Both the position numbers and the translations under genes were made by a program. Under the pieces are notes generated by a model. The model had not been told where the DNA came from and did not search any database. It worked only from the letters and a program-made list of their open reading frames with translations. From Pseudomonas sp. Z8(2022) (GTDB taxonomy: Bacteria; Pseudomonadota; Gammaproteobacteria; Pseudomonadales; Pseudomonadaceae), in the NCBI RefSeq assembly GCF_025837155.1, contig NZ_CP107549.1, positions 2,046,001 to 2,110,000 on the forward strand: a stretch of 64,000 bases of DNA, written 5' to 3'. Shown one piece after another: positions 36,456-46,516 of the stretch (position 1 is the stretch's first letter; every line of letters begins with the position of its first letter).

Positions 36456-37982
36456 TTAGTCCTTGAGGAAGGCTTTGAAACGGAACAGTTCGGTCAGGCG
36501 GTAGCCGCGGTAGCGACCCATCGCCAGCATGAAGCCCACCAGGATCAGCAGTACGGCCGGGAAGGTGAAGACGAAGTACACCAGTTCCGGCACGCTCATC
36601 AGCAGATGCGCGATGGTGGCGGCGAACAGGGTGCCGATGGCGACCTTGAAGGCGTGACCGCCGCCACGTTCTTCCCAGGTGATCGACAGGCGTTCGATGG
36701 TCATGGTCAGAATCACCATCGGGAACAGCGCTACCGACAGACCGCGCTCCAGGCCCAGCTTGTGGCTGAACAGGCTGATGGTGGCAATCAGTACCACGAC
36801 GAAGGTCAGCACCACCGAAAGGCGCGGCAGCATCTGCAGCTTCAGGTGTTCCAGATACGAGCGTAGCGACAGGCCCAGCGCAGTGATGATGGTGAAGAGG
36901 AAGATACCGAAGCCCAGCTGGGTCTCACGGAAGGCCAGGGCGATCAGCACCGGGGTGAAGGTCCCCAGGGTCTGCAGGCCGCCGAGGTTGCGCAGGATCA
37001 GAATGACCAGCACGCCGATGGGGATCATCACCATGATCATGAAGGTCTGCTGGGTCTGCAGCGGCAGACCGTACAGCGAGTACTCGAGGAAGCTGGCGTC
37101 GGTGTTCTCGTCGGTCAGTTTGGCCAGGCGAATGGCGTTCATCTCGCTGTTGTTCAGGCTGAAGCTGACCTGCGCCTGGCGACCGCCTTCGAGGCTGACC
37201 AGTTCACCGTCACCGATCCACCACACCAGACGGTCGGCGGGCAGACCCTGTTCACCGGTTTCCGGGTTGAAGTAGAGCCACTTCTGGCCGTTGAAGCTGC
37301 GCAGCCACAGCTCCGGCGCCTGAGCTACTTCGGCCTGCAGGCGAATGGTGTGTACGCGCTCCATCGGTACGTGGGCGATGGACAGCAGCAGGTCGATGAC
37401 CTTGGCCTTGTTGACGGTCGACGCGTCGCCGCCCAGCAGCAGCTTGACGTTGTCGTCGGTGACATTGTTGACGCGCTTGATGGTCTCGCTGATGAAGGTT
37501 TCGACGTCCGCCGAGTGCTGGCGGATCGGCGCCAGCAGGGCTTCGGCAGCTATCTTCTCGGCGCCCTCGACCGCGATGCTGTCACGGAAGATCGGCCCCT
37601 TGGCCGGCGTCTGCTCACCGCTGTAACGCTTGGTCAGAACCAGGCGGTAGTAGAGGGTCTGCTTGCCGTTGGCGCGGCGGGCCGACCAGGTGACGCGGCG
37701 ATTGCCGTCGACACGGTTGACGCTGACACCGTAGTTGTTGGAGATGAAGCTCTCGTTGAGGCTCACGTAGTCCTGGTTCAGTGGCGGCACGAACATCTGC
37801 AGCTTCACCGGCTCGCGCGGCGTCGCCTGGAACTCGACCTTGGCGTCGATGTTCCACAGATCATCGGTCTCGTCCTCGGTCACCGGGATGCCGAGAATGA
37901 AGATTTGGTATGCCGTAATCAGAACGCCCAGGGTCACCAGCAGGGTGATCAGGACTTTCAGATGCAGGTTCAGAGAGCGCAT
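36456..37982 (-). CDS. membrane protein with inactive transglutaminase-like domain and C-terminal 7TM region
   Basis: This 508-residue protein has an N-terminal membrane segment (VLITLLVTLGVLITAYQIFILG, about 10-31). A periplasmic transglutaminase-like region follows (about 35-300) with no convincing Cys-His-Asp triad. The C-terminus has seven hydrophobic segments (about 305-480). It matches the inactive-transglutaminase/UUP1-like family that occurs with an ATP-grasp and a retropepsin-like gene. Five bases separate it from the upstream gene's stop. Confidence 0.8.
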   Translation of the reverse strand: MRSLNLHLKVLITLLVTLGVLITAYQIFILGIPVTEDETDDLWNIDAKVEFQATPREPVKLQMFVPPLNQDYVSLNESFISNNYGVSVNRVDGNRRVTWSARRANGKQTLYYRLVLTKRYSGEQTPAKGPIFRDSIAVEGAEKIAAEALLAPIRQHSADVETFISETIKRVNNVTDDNVKLLLGGDASTVNKAKVIDLLLSIAHVPMERVHTIRLQAEVAQAPELWLRSFNGQKWLYFNPETGEQGLPADRLVWWIGDGELVSLEGGRQAQVSFSLNNSEMNAIRLAKLTDENTDASFLEYSLYGLPLQTQQTFMIMVMIPIGVLVILILRNLGGLQTLGTFTPVLIALAFRETQLGFGIFLFTIITALGLSLRSYLEHLKLQMLPRLSVVLTFVVVLIATISLFSHKLGLERGLSVALFPMVILTMTIERLSITWEERGGGHAFKVAIGTLFAATIAHLLMSVPELVYFVFTFPAVLLILVGFMLAMGRYRGYRLTELFRFKAFLKD

Positions 37983-37987
37983 GGGAA

Positions 37988-38524
37988 TTACTCGCCAGGG
38001 GTTGCGTCGTCGGTGCAGTCGGGTTTGCCGGCCGCGTATTTAAGGCTTGGATCGACCATGGCCTCGAAGTGCTTGAGCGCTTCGGAGCCAATCAGAAGCG
38101 GGTATTGGAATGCGCTTCGGTCGGTCAAGTTCACTTCGATAGTGCGCAGGGTCTGTCCCATGCACAGTTCAAGGTCGATTACCGGGCGTGCGGTGTAGGT
38201 CTTGTCTTCATCGGGATCGATGTCGCCCGCGCGCCGCTTGATCTTGCTGATGCGCGCCAGCGGACGTTCGATGGTCTGCTCGTTGGCGCCATTGATGGCC
38301 AGCACGAAACGCACCCAGGTTTCTCCGTCACGCTTGAAGCGCTTGATGTTGCGAGCACTGAGGGATGCGGTCTTGGCCCCGGTGTCGAGCTTGGCCGCTA
38401 CCTGCAGGTCGAGCTCTTCTATATGAATGTACTCGTTCAGGCCATAGATCGACTTGCCCAGGGCCAGAGCCGGGCAGGACAGCGTCAGCAGGCAGAGCAA
38501 CGAGCAGAAGGGTTTCAGTCTCAT
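37988..38524 (-). CDS. retropepsin-like ATP-dependent zinc protease family protein (RimB-like)
   Basis: The product is 178 residues with a signal peptide (1-23, CPALALGKS). The active-site Asp-Thr-Gly is Asp47 in AAKLDTGAKTASL, and the family continues through RPVIDLELCMGQT and FQYPLLIGSEAL. It is a single-Asp domain, expected to dimerise as retropepsins do. It is first in the trio with the transglutaminase-like and ATP-grasp genes. Longer in-frame starts upstream lack a signal peptide. A periplasmic peptide-cutting role is inferred. Confidence 0.82.
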   Translation of the reverse strand: MRLKPFCSLLCLLTLSCPALALGKSIYGLNEYIHIEELDLQVAAKLDTGAKTASLSARNIKRFKRDGETWVRFVLAINGANEQTIERPLARISKIKRRAGDIDPDEDKTYTARPVIDLELCMGQTLRTIEVNLTDRSAFQYPLLIGSEALKHFEAMVDPSLKYAAGKPDCTDDATPGE

Positions 38525-38740
38525 GTGTCCTTGAGGGGGTATTGCCAGGGGCGGGTGAGCGACAGCGTATGGCGGCATCCTGCCATGTAACTGTCTGTCG
38601 GGAAGTCTAGCAGGCATGGCAAAAGGCATAAGCCGGGCTTGAGTGCGCGGATTCTACCATGGGGATTTTCCGTGCTGACAGCGGGTTATGTAGCTTTATG
38701 CAAGTTGGCTCAAGTCTTACCTGAGTGGCTGCGCAGAAAA

Positions 38741-38825
38741 TATTGTCGACAATACTTTGGTCTGCTTTGACGAGGGTGGCTTTATGGCGTAGTTTTGTCG
38801 GCATTGATCATTGCTGGTGTCGACA
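38741..38825 (+). promoter_or_regulatory. two TGTCGACA operators before prpR-like gene
   Basis: TATTGTCGACAATA (38741-38754) is a perfect 14-base palindrome. A second core, TGTCGACA (38818-38825), ends four bases before the ATG, and the AT-flanked core TTGTCGGC at 38795-38802 is a weaker match. Two sites 77 bases apart suit a GntR-family repressor/activator controlling its own operon. The whole gap 38525-38828 (304 bases) holds these sites and no gene. Confidence 0.7.
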
Positions 38826-38828
38826 ATC

Positions 38829-39551
38829 ATGCTGCTCGAATCAGATGTAACCGCCACGCCGCAGGTGGATTCGGAGACGCTCTCCGAGCATGTCTTCCGT
38901 TTGATCCAGGCTGCCATCGTCAAGGGCGAGATTGCTCCGGGCAGCAAGATCTCCGAGCCGGAGCTGGCGCGAACCTACGGCATCAGTCGTGGGCCGCTAC
39001 GCGAGGCGATCCATCGCCTGGAAGGGCAGAAGCTCCTGGTGCGCGTGCCGCATGTGGGGGCGAGGGTGGTGTCGCTCAATCATGCCGAATTGATCGAACT
39101 CTACGAGATTCGCGAGTCCCTCGAAGGCATGGCCTGTCGTCTGGCTGCCGAGCGCATGAGCCAGGCCGAGATCGACGAGTTGCGCCGGGTGCTGGAGCTG
39201 CACGAGCAGGACGCGGCATTCAAGGCCGGGGTCGGCTATTACCAGCAGGAAGGCGACTTCGACTTCCACTACCGGATCATTCAGGGCAGCGGCAACCGTA
39301 CCCTGGCCAAGCTGCTGTGTGACGAGTTGTACCAGCTGGTGCGCATGTACCGCCTGCAGTTTTCCGCGACGCCCAACCGGCCGCGCCAGGCCTTTGCCGA
39401 ACACCACCGCATTCTCGATGCCATCGCCGACCGTGACGGCGAACTGGCCGAACTGCTGATGCGCCGCCACATCGGCGCCTCCAAGCGCAATATCGAGCGC
39501 CACTACCAGGAAGCGCTCGCCACTCCCGCCACGACACGAGGTGAGTCATGA
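38829..39551 (+). CDS. GntR/FadR-type regulator of the 2-methylcitrate operon
   Basis: The product is 240 residues. An N-terminal GntR winged helix ([46 protein letters not shown]; residues about 19-65) is followed by an all-helical FadR-C ligand domain with metal-ligand His in DFDFHYRI and [12 protein letters not shown] 38829 is chosen over a TTG at 38811. It ends in ATGA overlapping prpB, so it is the first gene of the propionate operon. The ligand is probably a 2-methylcitrate-cycle intermediate. Confidence 0.88.
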   Translation: MLLESDVTATPQVDSETLSEHVFRLIQAAIVKGEIAPGSKISEPELARTYGISRGPLREAIHRLEGQKLLVRVPHVGARVVSLNHAELIELYEIRESLEGMACRLAAERMSQAEIDELRRVLELHEQDAAFKAGVGYYQQEGDFDFHYRIIQGSGNRTLAKLLCDELYQLVRMYRLQFSATPNRPRQAFAEHHRILDAIADRDGELAELLMRRHIGASKRNIERHYQEALATPATTRGES

Positions 39552-40435
39552 CTCAGAACACCGCCGGCCAGCGTTTCCGCCAGGCCCTTGCAATCGAGAC
39601 CCCGTTGCAGGTCATCGGCGCGATCAACGCCAACCATGCACTGCTGGCCAAGCGCGCGGGCTTCCGTGCCATCTACCTGTCCGGCGGTGGCGTGGCTGCC
39701 GGTTCCCTGGGCCTGCCGGATCTGGGGATCAACACTCTGGACGACGTGCTCACCGATGTTCGCCGCATCACCGATGTCTGCGACCTGCCGCTGCTGGTGG
39801 ACATCGACACCGGCTTCGGCCCCAGCGCCTTCAACATCGAGCGTACCGTCAAGAGCCTGATCAAGGCCGGCGCTGCTGCTGCTCATATCGAAGACCAGGT
39901 CGGCGCCAAGCGCTGCGGTCACCGTCCCGGCAAGGAAATCGTTTCCACCGAGGAGATGGTTGACCGCGTCAAGGCTGCCGCCGATGCCAAGACCGATCCG
40001 GACTTCTTCCTTATTGCCCGTACCGATGCCATCCAGGCCGAGGGCGTGGACGCCGCCATCGAACGCTGCAAGCGTTATGTCGAAGCTGGTGCCGATGGCA
40101 TCTTCGCCGAGGCCGCCTATGACCTGCCCACCTACGAGCGCTTCGTCAAGGAACTGAACGTACCGGTGCTGGCCAACATCACCGAATTCGGTTCCACGCC
40201 GCTGTTCACCCGTGATGAGCTGGCCTCGGTCGGCGTGGCCATTCAGCTCTATCCGTTGTCGGCCTTCCGTGCGGCGAACAAGGCAGCGGAAAGTGTCTAC
40301 ACCTCGATTCGTCAGAATGGTCACCAGAAAGACGTCATCAATTTGATGCAGACCCGAGTCGAGCTGTACGACCGTATTGGCTATCACGCCTTCGAGCAGA
40401 AGCTCGACGCGCTGTTTGCCGCCGGCAAGAAGTAA
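39548..40435 (+). CDS. prpB: 2-methylisocitrate lyase
   Basis: The product is 295 residues and cleaves 2-methylisocitrate to pyruvate and succinate. Catalytic Cys123 is in the KRCGH signature ([12 protein letters not shown]). The beta-barrel motif VDIDTGFG carries the Mg2+-binding Asp residues. It overlaps the regulator's stop by four bases and is followed 29 bases later by prpC. Confidence 0.96.
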   Translation: MTQNTAGQRFRQALAIETPLQVIGAINANHALLAKRAGFRAIYLSGGGVAAGSLGLPDLGINTLDDVLTDVRRITDVCDLPLLVDIDTGFGPSAFNIERTVKSLIKAGAAAAHIEDQVGAKRCGHRPGKEIVSTEEMVDRVKAAADAKTDPDFFLIARTDAIQAEGVDAAIERCKRYVEAGADGIFAEAAYDLPTYERFVKELNVPVLANITEFGSTPLFTRDELASVGVAIQLYPLSAFRAANKAAESVYTSIRQNGHQKDVINLMQTRVELYDRIGYHAFEQKLDALFAAGKK

Positions 40436-40446
40436 AACAAGAACAA
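40436..40446 (+). promoter_or_regulatory. Hfq/Crc-type motif before prpC
   Basis: AACAAGAACAA contains overlapping AAnAAnAA matches (40436-40443 and 40439-40446), about 19 bases before the prpC ATG and before its GAGGAG ribosome site. Propionate catabolism is a plausible catabolite-repression target. Confidence 0.5.
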
Positions 40447-40464
40447 GGATTCGAGGAGATAACC

Positions 40465-41622
40465 ATGAGCGCCACCGAAACTACCCCGGGCTTCAAGCCG
40501 AAGAAATCCGTCGCCCTCTCCGGTACCGCCGCCGGCAACACTGCGCTGTGCACCGTCGGTCGTACCGGCAATGACCTGCACTACCGGGGCTACGACGTAC
40601 TGGATTTCGCCAATCGCTGCGAGTTCGAGGAGATCGCCCACCTGCTGGTGCATGGCAAGCTGCCCAACGTCGCCGAACTGGCCGGCTACAAGGCCAAGCT
40701 CAAGGCCCTGCGCGGCCTGCCGGCCGGGGTCAAGGCGGCGCTCGAACAACTGCCTCCGTCGGCGCACCCGATGGACGTGATGCGCACAGCCGTGTCCGTG
40801 CTCGGCTGCCTGGCGCCGGAAAAGGATGACCATAACCATCCGGGCGCCCGCGATATCGCCGACAAGCTGATGGCGTCCCTCGGCTCGGCACTGCTGTATT
40901 GGTACCACTACAGCCACAACGGCAAGCGCATCGAGGTAGAAACCGACGATGACTCCATCGGCGGTCACTTCCTTCATCTATTGCACGGCGAGAAACCACG
41001 CGAGTCCTGGGTGCGTGCCATGCACACCTCGCTCAACCTGTACGCCGAGCACGAGTTCAACGCTTCGACCTTCACTTCGCGAGTGATCGCCGGCACCGGC
41101 TCGGACATGTATTCCTGCATTGCCGGCGCCATTGGTGCGTTGCGCGGGCCCAAGCACGGCGGCGCCAACGAGGTGGCCTTCGAGGTGCAGAAACGTTACG
41201 ACAACCCGGACGAAGCCGAGGCCGACATCCGCGAGCGGGTAGGGCGCAAGGAAGTGGTGATCGGCTTCGGTCATCCGGTCTACACCGTGGCCGACCCACG
41301 CAACAAGGTGATCAAGGAAGTGGCCCGTGAGCTGTCCGTGGAGCAGGGCAACACCAAGATGTATGACATCGCCGAGCGCTTGGAAAGCGTGATGTGGGAA
41401 ATCAAGAAAATGTTCCCCAACCTCGACTGGTTCAGCGCCGTGAGCTATCACATGATGGGCGTGCCCACCGCCATGTTCACTCCGCTGTTCGTCATCGCCC
41501 GTACCGCCGGCTGGTCCGCTCACGTCATCGAGCAGCGTATCGACGGCAAGATCATCCGCCCGAGCGCCAACTACACAGGCCCCGAGGACCTCAAGTTCGT
41601 GCCGCTCAAGGACCGTAAATAA
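40465..41622 (+). CDS. prpC: 2-methylcitrate synthase
   Basis: This 385-residue citrate-synthase-fold enzyme condenses propionyl-CoA with oxaloacetate. It has the catalytic His in [12 protein letters not shown], the second in GFGHPVY, and the [14 protein letters not shown] segment. The gene is third in the operon; GAGGAGAT lies upstream of the ATG. The synthase type (methylcitrate rather than citrate) is assigned from context between prpB and acnD. Confidence 0.95.
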   Translation: MSATETTPGFKPKKSVALSGTAAGNTALCTVGRTGNDLHYRGYDVLDFANRCEFEEIAHLLVHGKLPNVAELAGYKAKLKALRGLPAGVKAALEQLPPSAHPMDVMRTAVSVLGCLAPEKDDHNHPGARDIADKLMASLGSALLYWYHYSHNGKRIEVETDDDSIGGHFLHLLHGEKPRESWVRAMHTSLNLYAEHEFNASTFTSRVIAGTGSDMYSCIAGAIGALRGPKHGGANEVAFEVQKRYDNPDEAEADIRERVGRKEVVIGFGHPVYTVADPRNKVIKEVARELSVEQGNTKMYDIAERLESVMWEIKKMFPNLDWFSAVSYHMMGVPTAMFTPLFVIARTAGWSAHVIEQRIDGKIIRPSANYTGPEDLKFVPLKDRK

Positions 41623-41623
41623 A

Positions 41624-44245
41624 ATGAACGACACCGTGAACAGCCAATACCGCAAGCGCCTGTCCGGCACTGCGCTGGATTACTTCGATGCCCGCGAGGC
41701 GGTCGAGGCGATCCAGGTCGGCGCCTGGAACAAACTGCCCTACACCTCGCGCGTACTTGCCGAGCAACTGGTCCGTCGCTGCGATCCGCAGGACCTTACC
41801 GCTTCGCTGGAGCAACTGGTCTATCGCAAGCGTGACCTGGACTTCCCCTGGTACCCGGCACGTGTGGTCTGCCACGACATTCTCGGGCAGACCGCGCTGG
41901 TCGACCTGGCCGGCCTGCGCGACGCCATCGCCGAGCAGGGCGGTGACCCGTCCAAGGTCAACCCGGTTGTGCCGACCCAGTTGATCGTCGACCACTCCCT
42001 GGCCGTAGAAGCACCGGGTTTCGACCCGGATGCCTTCGAGAAGAACCGCGCCATCGAGGATCGCCGCAACGAGGATCGCTTCCACTTCATCGACTGGACC
42101 AAGACCGCGTTCAAGAACGTCGACGTGATCCCGGCCGGCAACGGCATCATGCACCAGATCAACCTGGAGAAAATGAGCCCGGTGATCCAGGCGCGTGGTG
42201 GCATCGCCTTCCCCGACACCTGTGTCGGCACCGACTCGCACACCCCGCACGTCGACGCCCTGGGCGTGATCGCCATCGGTGTGGGCGGGCTGGAAGCCGA
42301 GACGGTGATGCTGGGGCATCCGTCGATGATGCGGCTGCCCGATATCGTTGGTGTCGAGCTGAGCGGCAAGCGCCAGCCCGGCATCACCGCCACCGATATC
42401 GTTCTGGCGCTGACCGAGTTCCTGCGCAAGGAGCGAGTGGTGGGGGCCTACGTCGAGTTCTTCGGCGAGGGCGCGGACAGCCTGTCCATCGGCGACCGCG
42501 CGACCATCTCCAACATGTGCCCGGAATACGGCGCCACCGCCTCGATGTTCTATATCGACGGCCAGACCATCGACTACCTCAAGCTCACCGGCCGCGAGCC
42601 GGAGCAGGTGGCGCTGGTAGAGAATTACGCCAAGACCCTCGGTCTGTGGAGCGATTCCCTGAAAACTGCCGAGTACGAGCGCGTGCTGCGTTTCGACCTG
42701 GGCAGCGTGGTGCGCAACATGGCCGGCCCGAGCAACCCGCATCGCCGTCTGCCGACCTCGGCGCTGGCCGAACGCGGCATTGCCGACGAAGCCAAACTGC
42801 AGGCCGGCAAGAGTGAGGAAGCCCAAGGGCTGATGCCCGATGGCGCGGTGATCATCGCTGCCATCACCAGCTGCACCAACACCTCCAACCCGCGCAACGT
42901 CATCGCTGCCGGTCTGGTTGCGAAGAAAGCCAACGCGCTGGGCCTGCTGCGCAAACCCTGGGTGAAGACGTCGTTCGCGCCAGGTTCCAAGGTCGCCAAG
43001 CTGTATTTGCAAGAAGCTGGTCTCTTGCCCGAGCTGGAGAAGCTCGGCTTCGGCATCGTCGCCTACGCCTGCACCACCTGCAACGGCATGTCCGGTGCGC
43101 TCGATCCGAAGATCCAGCAGGAAATCATCGACCGCGACCTGTACGCCACTGCCGTCCTGAGCGGCAACCGCAACTTCGACGGGCGCATCCATCCCTACGC
43201 CAAGCAGGCCTTCCTGGCTTCGCCGCCGCTGGTAGTCGCCTACGCCATCGCCGGTACCGTGCGCTTCGACATCGAGCAGGATGCGCTGGGCTTCGATGCC
43301 GATGGCAAGCCGATCACCCTGAAGGATCTGTGGCCGAGCGACGAGGAAATCGACGCCATCGTCGCTGCAAGCGTCAAGCCGGAGCAGTTCAAGCAGATCT
43401 ACATTCCCATGTTCGATCTGGGCTCGGTGGAAGAGGCCAAGAGTCCGCTTTACGACTGGCGCCCGATGTCCACCTACATTCGCCGCCCACCGTACTGGGA
43501 AGGCGCGCTGGCTGGTGAACGCACCCTGCGCGGCATGCGCCCGCTGGCGATCCTGCCGGACAACATCACCACCGACCACCTGTCGCCGTCCAACGCCATC
43601 CTGGCAGACTCGGCTGCCGGTGAGTACCTGGCGAAAATGGGCCTGCCGGAAGAGGACTTCAACTCCTACGCCACCCACCGCGGTGACCACCTGACCGCAC
43701 AACGCGCCACCTTTGCCAACCCGCAGCTGGTCAACGAAATGGCCGTGGTCGATGGGCAGGTGAAGAAGGGTTCGCTGGCTCGCGTCGAGCCGGAAGGCAA
43801 GGTGATGCGCATGTGGGAGGCCATCGAGACCTACATGAACCGCAAGCAGAACCTGATCATCATCGCCGGCGCCGATTACGGTCAGGGTTCGAGCCGCGAC
43901 TGGGCGGCAAAGGGCGTGCGCCTGGCAGGGGTGGAGGTGATCGTCGCTGAAGGCTTCGAGCGTATCCACCGCACCAACCTGGTAGGCATGGGTGTGCTGC
44001 CGGTGGAGTTCAAGCCGGGCACCACGCGCCTGACCCTGGGTCTGGACGGTACCGAGACCTACGACGTGGAAGGCGACATTTCGCCGCGCTGCGACCTGAC
44101 TCTGGTGGTCAATCGCCGCAACGGAGAGGTGGTGCGCGTGCCGGTTACCTGTCGCCTGGATACCGCGGCGGATGTCAGCGTGTACAAGGCCGGCGGCGTG
44201 CTGCAGCGTTTCGCCAAGGACTTCCTCAGCGGCGCGGTGGCCTGA
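41624..44245 (+). CDS. acnD: Fe/S-dependent 2-methylcitrate dehydratase AcnD
   Basis: The product is 873 residues of the aconitase superfamily, with cluster cysteines in SCTNTSNPRN and YACTTCNGM and the C-terminal swivel domain ending GADYGQGSSRDWAAKG. It dehydrates 2-methylcitrate to 2-methyl-trans-aconitate. ATG 41624 begins one base after the prpC stop. Presence of prpF next confirms the AcnD/PrpF variant rather than PrpD. Confidence 0.96.
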   Translation: MNDTVNSQYRKRLSGTALDYFDAREAVEAIQVGAWNKLPYTSRVLAEQLVRRCDPQDLTASLEQLVYRKRDLDFPWYPARVVCHDILGQTALVDLAGLRDAIAEQGGDPSKVNPVVPTQLIVDHSLAVEAPGFDPDAFEKNRAIEDRRNEDRFHFIDWTKTAFKNVDVIPAGNGIMHQINLEKMSPVIQARGGIAFPDTCVGTDSHTPHVDALGVIAIGVGGLEAETVMLGHPSMMRLPDIVGVELSGKRQPGITATDIVLALTEFLRKERVVGAYVEFFGEGADSLSIGDRATISNMCPEYGATASMFYIDGQTIDYLKLTGREPEQVALVENYAKTLGLWSDSLKTAEYERVLRFDLGSVVRNMAGPSNPHRRLPTSALAERGIADEAKLQAGKSEEAQGLMPDGAVIIAAITSCTNTSNPRNVIAAGLVAKKANALGLLRKPWVKTSFAPGSKVAKLYLQEAGLLPELEKLGFGIVAYACTTCNGMSGALDPKIQQEIIDRDLYATAVLSGNRNFDGRIHPYAKQAFLASPPLVVAYAIAGTVRFDIEQDALGFDADGKPITLKDLWPSDEEIDAIVAASVKPEQFKQIYIPMFDLGSVEEAKSPLYDWRPMSTYIRRPPYWEGALAGERTLRGMRPLAILPDNITTDHLSPSNAILADSAAGEYLAKMGLPEEDFNSYATHRGDHLTAQRATFANPQLVNEMAVVDGQVKKGSLARVEPEGKVMRMWEAIETYMNRKQNLIIIAGADYGQGSSRDWAAKGVRLAGVEVIVAEGFERIHRTNLVGMGVLPVEFKPGTTRLTLGLDGTETYDVEGDISPRCDLTLVVNRRNGEVVRVPVTCRLDTAADVSVYKAGGVLQRFAKDFLSGAVA

Positions 44246-44253
44246 TGGCTGCC

Positions 44254-44357
44254 TCTCCCTTTTGCTGGGAGAGGCTTGGGGAGAGGGTGGCTCAGGCAGC
44301 TCGGAGCTTTCGAGTAGACCTTCTCTCCCTGGCTCCCCTCCCGTAAGCGGGAGAGGG
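44254..44357. repeat. CCCTCTCCC-type intergenic repeat, second copy
   Basis: CTCTCCC...GGGAGAGG and GAGAGGGTGG on the left, and TTCTCTCCC...GGGAGAGGGG on the right, make the same composite palindrome as at 144-240. It lies between acnD and prpF, inside an operon, and is followed at once by a second repeat family. Confidence 0.7.
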
Positions 44358-44369
44358 GCGGCAATCGCA

Positions 44370-44426
44370 TAGCCCGGATGCAATCCGGGGCAAGGTTGAA
44401 TGATTCTTCCCGGAGCATCCGGGCTA
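44370..44426. repeat. REP-like inverted repeat, second copy
   Basis: TAGCCCGGATGCAATCCGGG (44370-44389) faces CCCGGAGCATCCGGGCTA (44409-44426). It is the same family as 2701-2754. Two different repeats in 200 bases between acnD and prpF make this a repeat hotspot. Confidence 0.8.
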
Positions 44427-44443
44427 CTTTCAGGACTGCACTC

Positions 44444-45631
44444 ATGGCCCATCTGCCGCAAGTGAGAATTCCCGCCACCTTTATCCGTGGCGGTACCAGC
44501 AAGGGCGTGTTCTTTCGCCTGCAGGATCTACCCGAGTCCTGTCGGGCGCCGGGCGAGGCTCGTGACAAGCTGTTCATGCGCGTGATCGGCAGCCCCGATC
44601 CCTATTCGGCGCACATCGACGGCATGGGCGGCGCCACTTCAAGCACCAGCAAGTGCGTGATCCTGTCGAAAAGCACTCGGCCGGATCACGACGTCGACTA
44701 CCTCTATGGCCAGGTTTCCATCGACAAGGCCTTCGTCGACTGGAGCGGCAACTGCGGCAACCTGTCGACGGCGGCCGGTGCCTTCGCCATTCATGCCGGC
44801 CTGGTGAATCCTGCGCGGATTCCGGAAAACGGCACCTGCGTGGTGCGCATCTGGCAGGCCAACATTCAGAAAACCATCATCGCCCATGTGCCGGTCAGCA
44901 AGGGCCAGGTACAGGAAACCGGCGATTTCGAGCTGGACGGCGTGACCTTTCCGGCTGCAGAGATCGTGCTGGAGTTCCTCGATCCGTCCGACGATGGCGA
45001 GGAGGGTGGTTCGATGTTCCCCACCGGCAACCTGGTCGATGACCTCGACGTGCCGGGCATCGGCACCTTCAAGGCAACCATGATCACTGCCGGCATCCCG
45101 ACGGTGTTCGTCAACGCCGAGGACATCGGCTATCGGGGTACCGAGCTGCGCGAAGACATCAATGGCGACCCGGTGCAACTGGCACGTTTCGAGCAGATCC
45201 GCATCGCCGGTGCGCTGCGCATGGGGTTGATCAAAACGGCCGAGGAGGCTGCGACACGTCAGCACACCCCGAAAATCGCCTTCGTCAGCCCGCCGAAGGA
45301 TTACCGTACCTCCAGCGGCAAGGAGGTGAAGGCCACAGATGTCGATCTGCTGGTGCGTGCGCTGTCCATGGGCAAGCTGCACCACGCCATGATGGGTACC
45401 TGCGCGGTGGCCATCGGTACCGCAGCGGCGATTCCCGGCACACTGGTCAACCTGGCTGCCGGCGGCGGCGAGCGCGAGGCGGTGCGCTTCGGACACCCGT
45501 CCGGCACCCTGCGGGTTGGTGCGCAGGCCAAGCAGATCGATGGCCAGTGGACGGTGACCAAGGCGGTGATGAGCCGCAGCGCACGCATCCTGATGGAAGG
45601 CTGGGTACGCGTGCCGGGCGGAAGCTTCTGA
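44444..45631 (+). CDS. prpF: 2-methylaconitate cis-trans isomerase
   Basis: The product is 395 residues and resembles the DUF453/PrpF fold, with RGGTSKGVFF at the start, the NCGNLSTAAGAFA motif and GTCAVAIGTAAAIPGT. It converts trans- to cis-2-methylaconitate so that aconitase can finish the cycle after AcnD. ATG 44444 follows the repeat-rich gap after acnD. The gene ends at a clean intrinsic terminator. Confidence 0.94.
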   Translation: MAHLPQVRIPATFIRGGTSKGVFFRLQDLPESCRAPGEARDKLFMRVIGSPDPYSAHIDGMGGATSSTSKCVILSKSTRPDHDVDYLYGQVSIDKAFVDWSGNCGNLSTAAGAFAIHAGLVNPARIPENGTCVVRIWQANIQKTIIAHVPVSKGQVQETGDFELDGVTFPAAEIVLEFLDPSDDGEEGGSMFPTGNLVDDLDVPGIGTFKATMITAGIPTVFVNAEDIGYRGTELREDINGDPVQLARFEQIRIAGALRMGLIKTAEEAATRQHTPKIAFVSPPKDYRTSSGKEVKATDVDLLVRALSMGKLHHAMMGTCAVAIGTAAAIPGTLVNLAAGGGEREAVRFGHPSGTLRVGAQAKQIDGQWTVTKAVMSRSARILMEGWVRVPGGSF

Positions 45632-45644
45632 CGTGTGAAACTAG

Positions 45645-45672
45645 AAAAGGCTCGAAGTTTCGAGCCTTTTTC
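45645..45672 (+). terminator. intrinsic terminator of the prp operon
   Basis: AAAAGGCTCG (45645-45654) pairs with CGAGCCTTTT (45661-45670) around AAGTTT, followed by TCC. A ten-base stem with A/T flanks also serves the convergent ppsR gene. Confidence 0.9.
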
Positions 45673-45697
45673 CTTTTAAAACATAGAGTTATAGGAA

Positions 45698-46516
45698 TTA
45701 CTTGAGGCGTCTTTCAACACCTTTCTCCACCAGAATCTTGGCCGAGATTTCCTCAACCGAGAAGTGCGTGGAGTTGATGAAGGCGATGCCCTCGCGGCGG
45801 AACAGGCTCTCGACCTCGCGCACTTCGAACTCGCATTGGGCGTAGCTGGCATAGCGGCTGTTCGGCTTGCGCTCATGGCGAATGGCGGTCAGGCGATCCG
45901 GGTCGATGGTCAGACCGAACAGCTTGTCGCGGTACTTCTTCAGCGACTCGGGAAGTTGCAGGCGCTCCATGTCGTCTTCGGTCAGCGGATAGTTGGCTGC
46001 GCGGATGCCGTACTGCATGGCCATGTACAGGCAGGTGGGCGTCTTGCCGCAGCGCGACACGCCGACCAGGATAAGGTCGGCCTTGTCGTAATAGTGAGTG
46101 CGTGCACCGTCATCGTTATCCAGGGCGAAGTTCACCGCTTCGATGCGTTCCATGTAGTTGGTGTGCTGGCCGATGGAGTGCGACTTGCCTACGGAGTAGG
46201 AGGAGTGCGAGCTCAACTCCTGTTCCAGAGGTGAGAGGAAGGTAGAAAAGATATCGATCATGAAACCATTCGCGGTATCGAGGATCGCACGAATATCGCG
46301 ATTGACGATGGTATCGAAGATGATTGGACGTACACCGTCCCTTTCTGCGGCGCTATCGATTTGTTGTACCATTGCGCGCGCTTTTTCGACGCTGTCGATA
46401 TACGGACGCGTCAGTTTGGTGAACTGAATGTTCTCGAACTGCGCGAGCAGACTCTGTCCCAGAGTTTCGGCCGTGATGCCGGTGCCGTCGGAGATGAAGA
46501 AAGCGGTTCGTTTCAT
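45698..46516 (-). CDS. ppsR: PEP synthase regulatory protein (bifunctional kinase/pyrophosphorylase)
   Basis: This 272-residue DUF299 protein switches phosphoenolpyruvate synthase off by ADP-dependent phosphorylation and on by phosphorolysis. The P-loop-like motif is [12 protein letters not shown], and the N-terminus is [20 protein letters not shown]. An ATG three codons upstream exists, but the chosen one matches the family. It is divergent from ppsA. Confidence 0.94.
   Translation of the reverse strand: MKRTAFFISDGTGITAETLGQSLLAQFENIQFTKLTRPYIDSVEKARAMVQQIDSAAERDGVRPIIFDTIVNRDIRAILDTANGFMIDIFSTFLSPLEQELSSHSSYSVGKSHSIGQHTNYMERIEAVNFALDNDDGARTHYYDKADLILVGVSRCGKTPTCLYMAMQYGIRAANYPLTEDDMERLQLPESLKKYRDKLFGLTIDPDRLTAIRHERKPNSRYASYAQCEFEVREVESLFRREGIAFINSTHFSVEEISAKILVEKGVERRLK

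Noticed and set aside
41606..44461. 951-residue open frame opposite acnD
   Set aside because: It is antisense to a complete aconitase-family gene, repeats no known motif, and is an expected by-product of high GC third positions.
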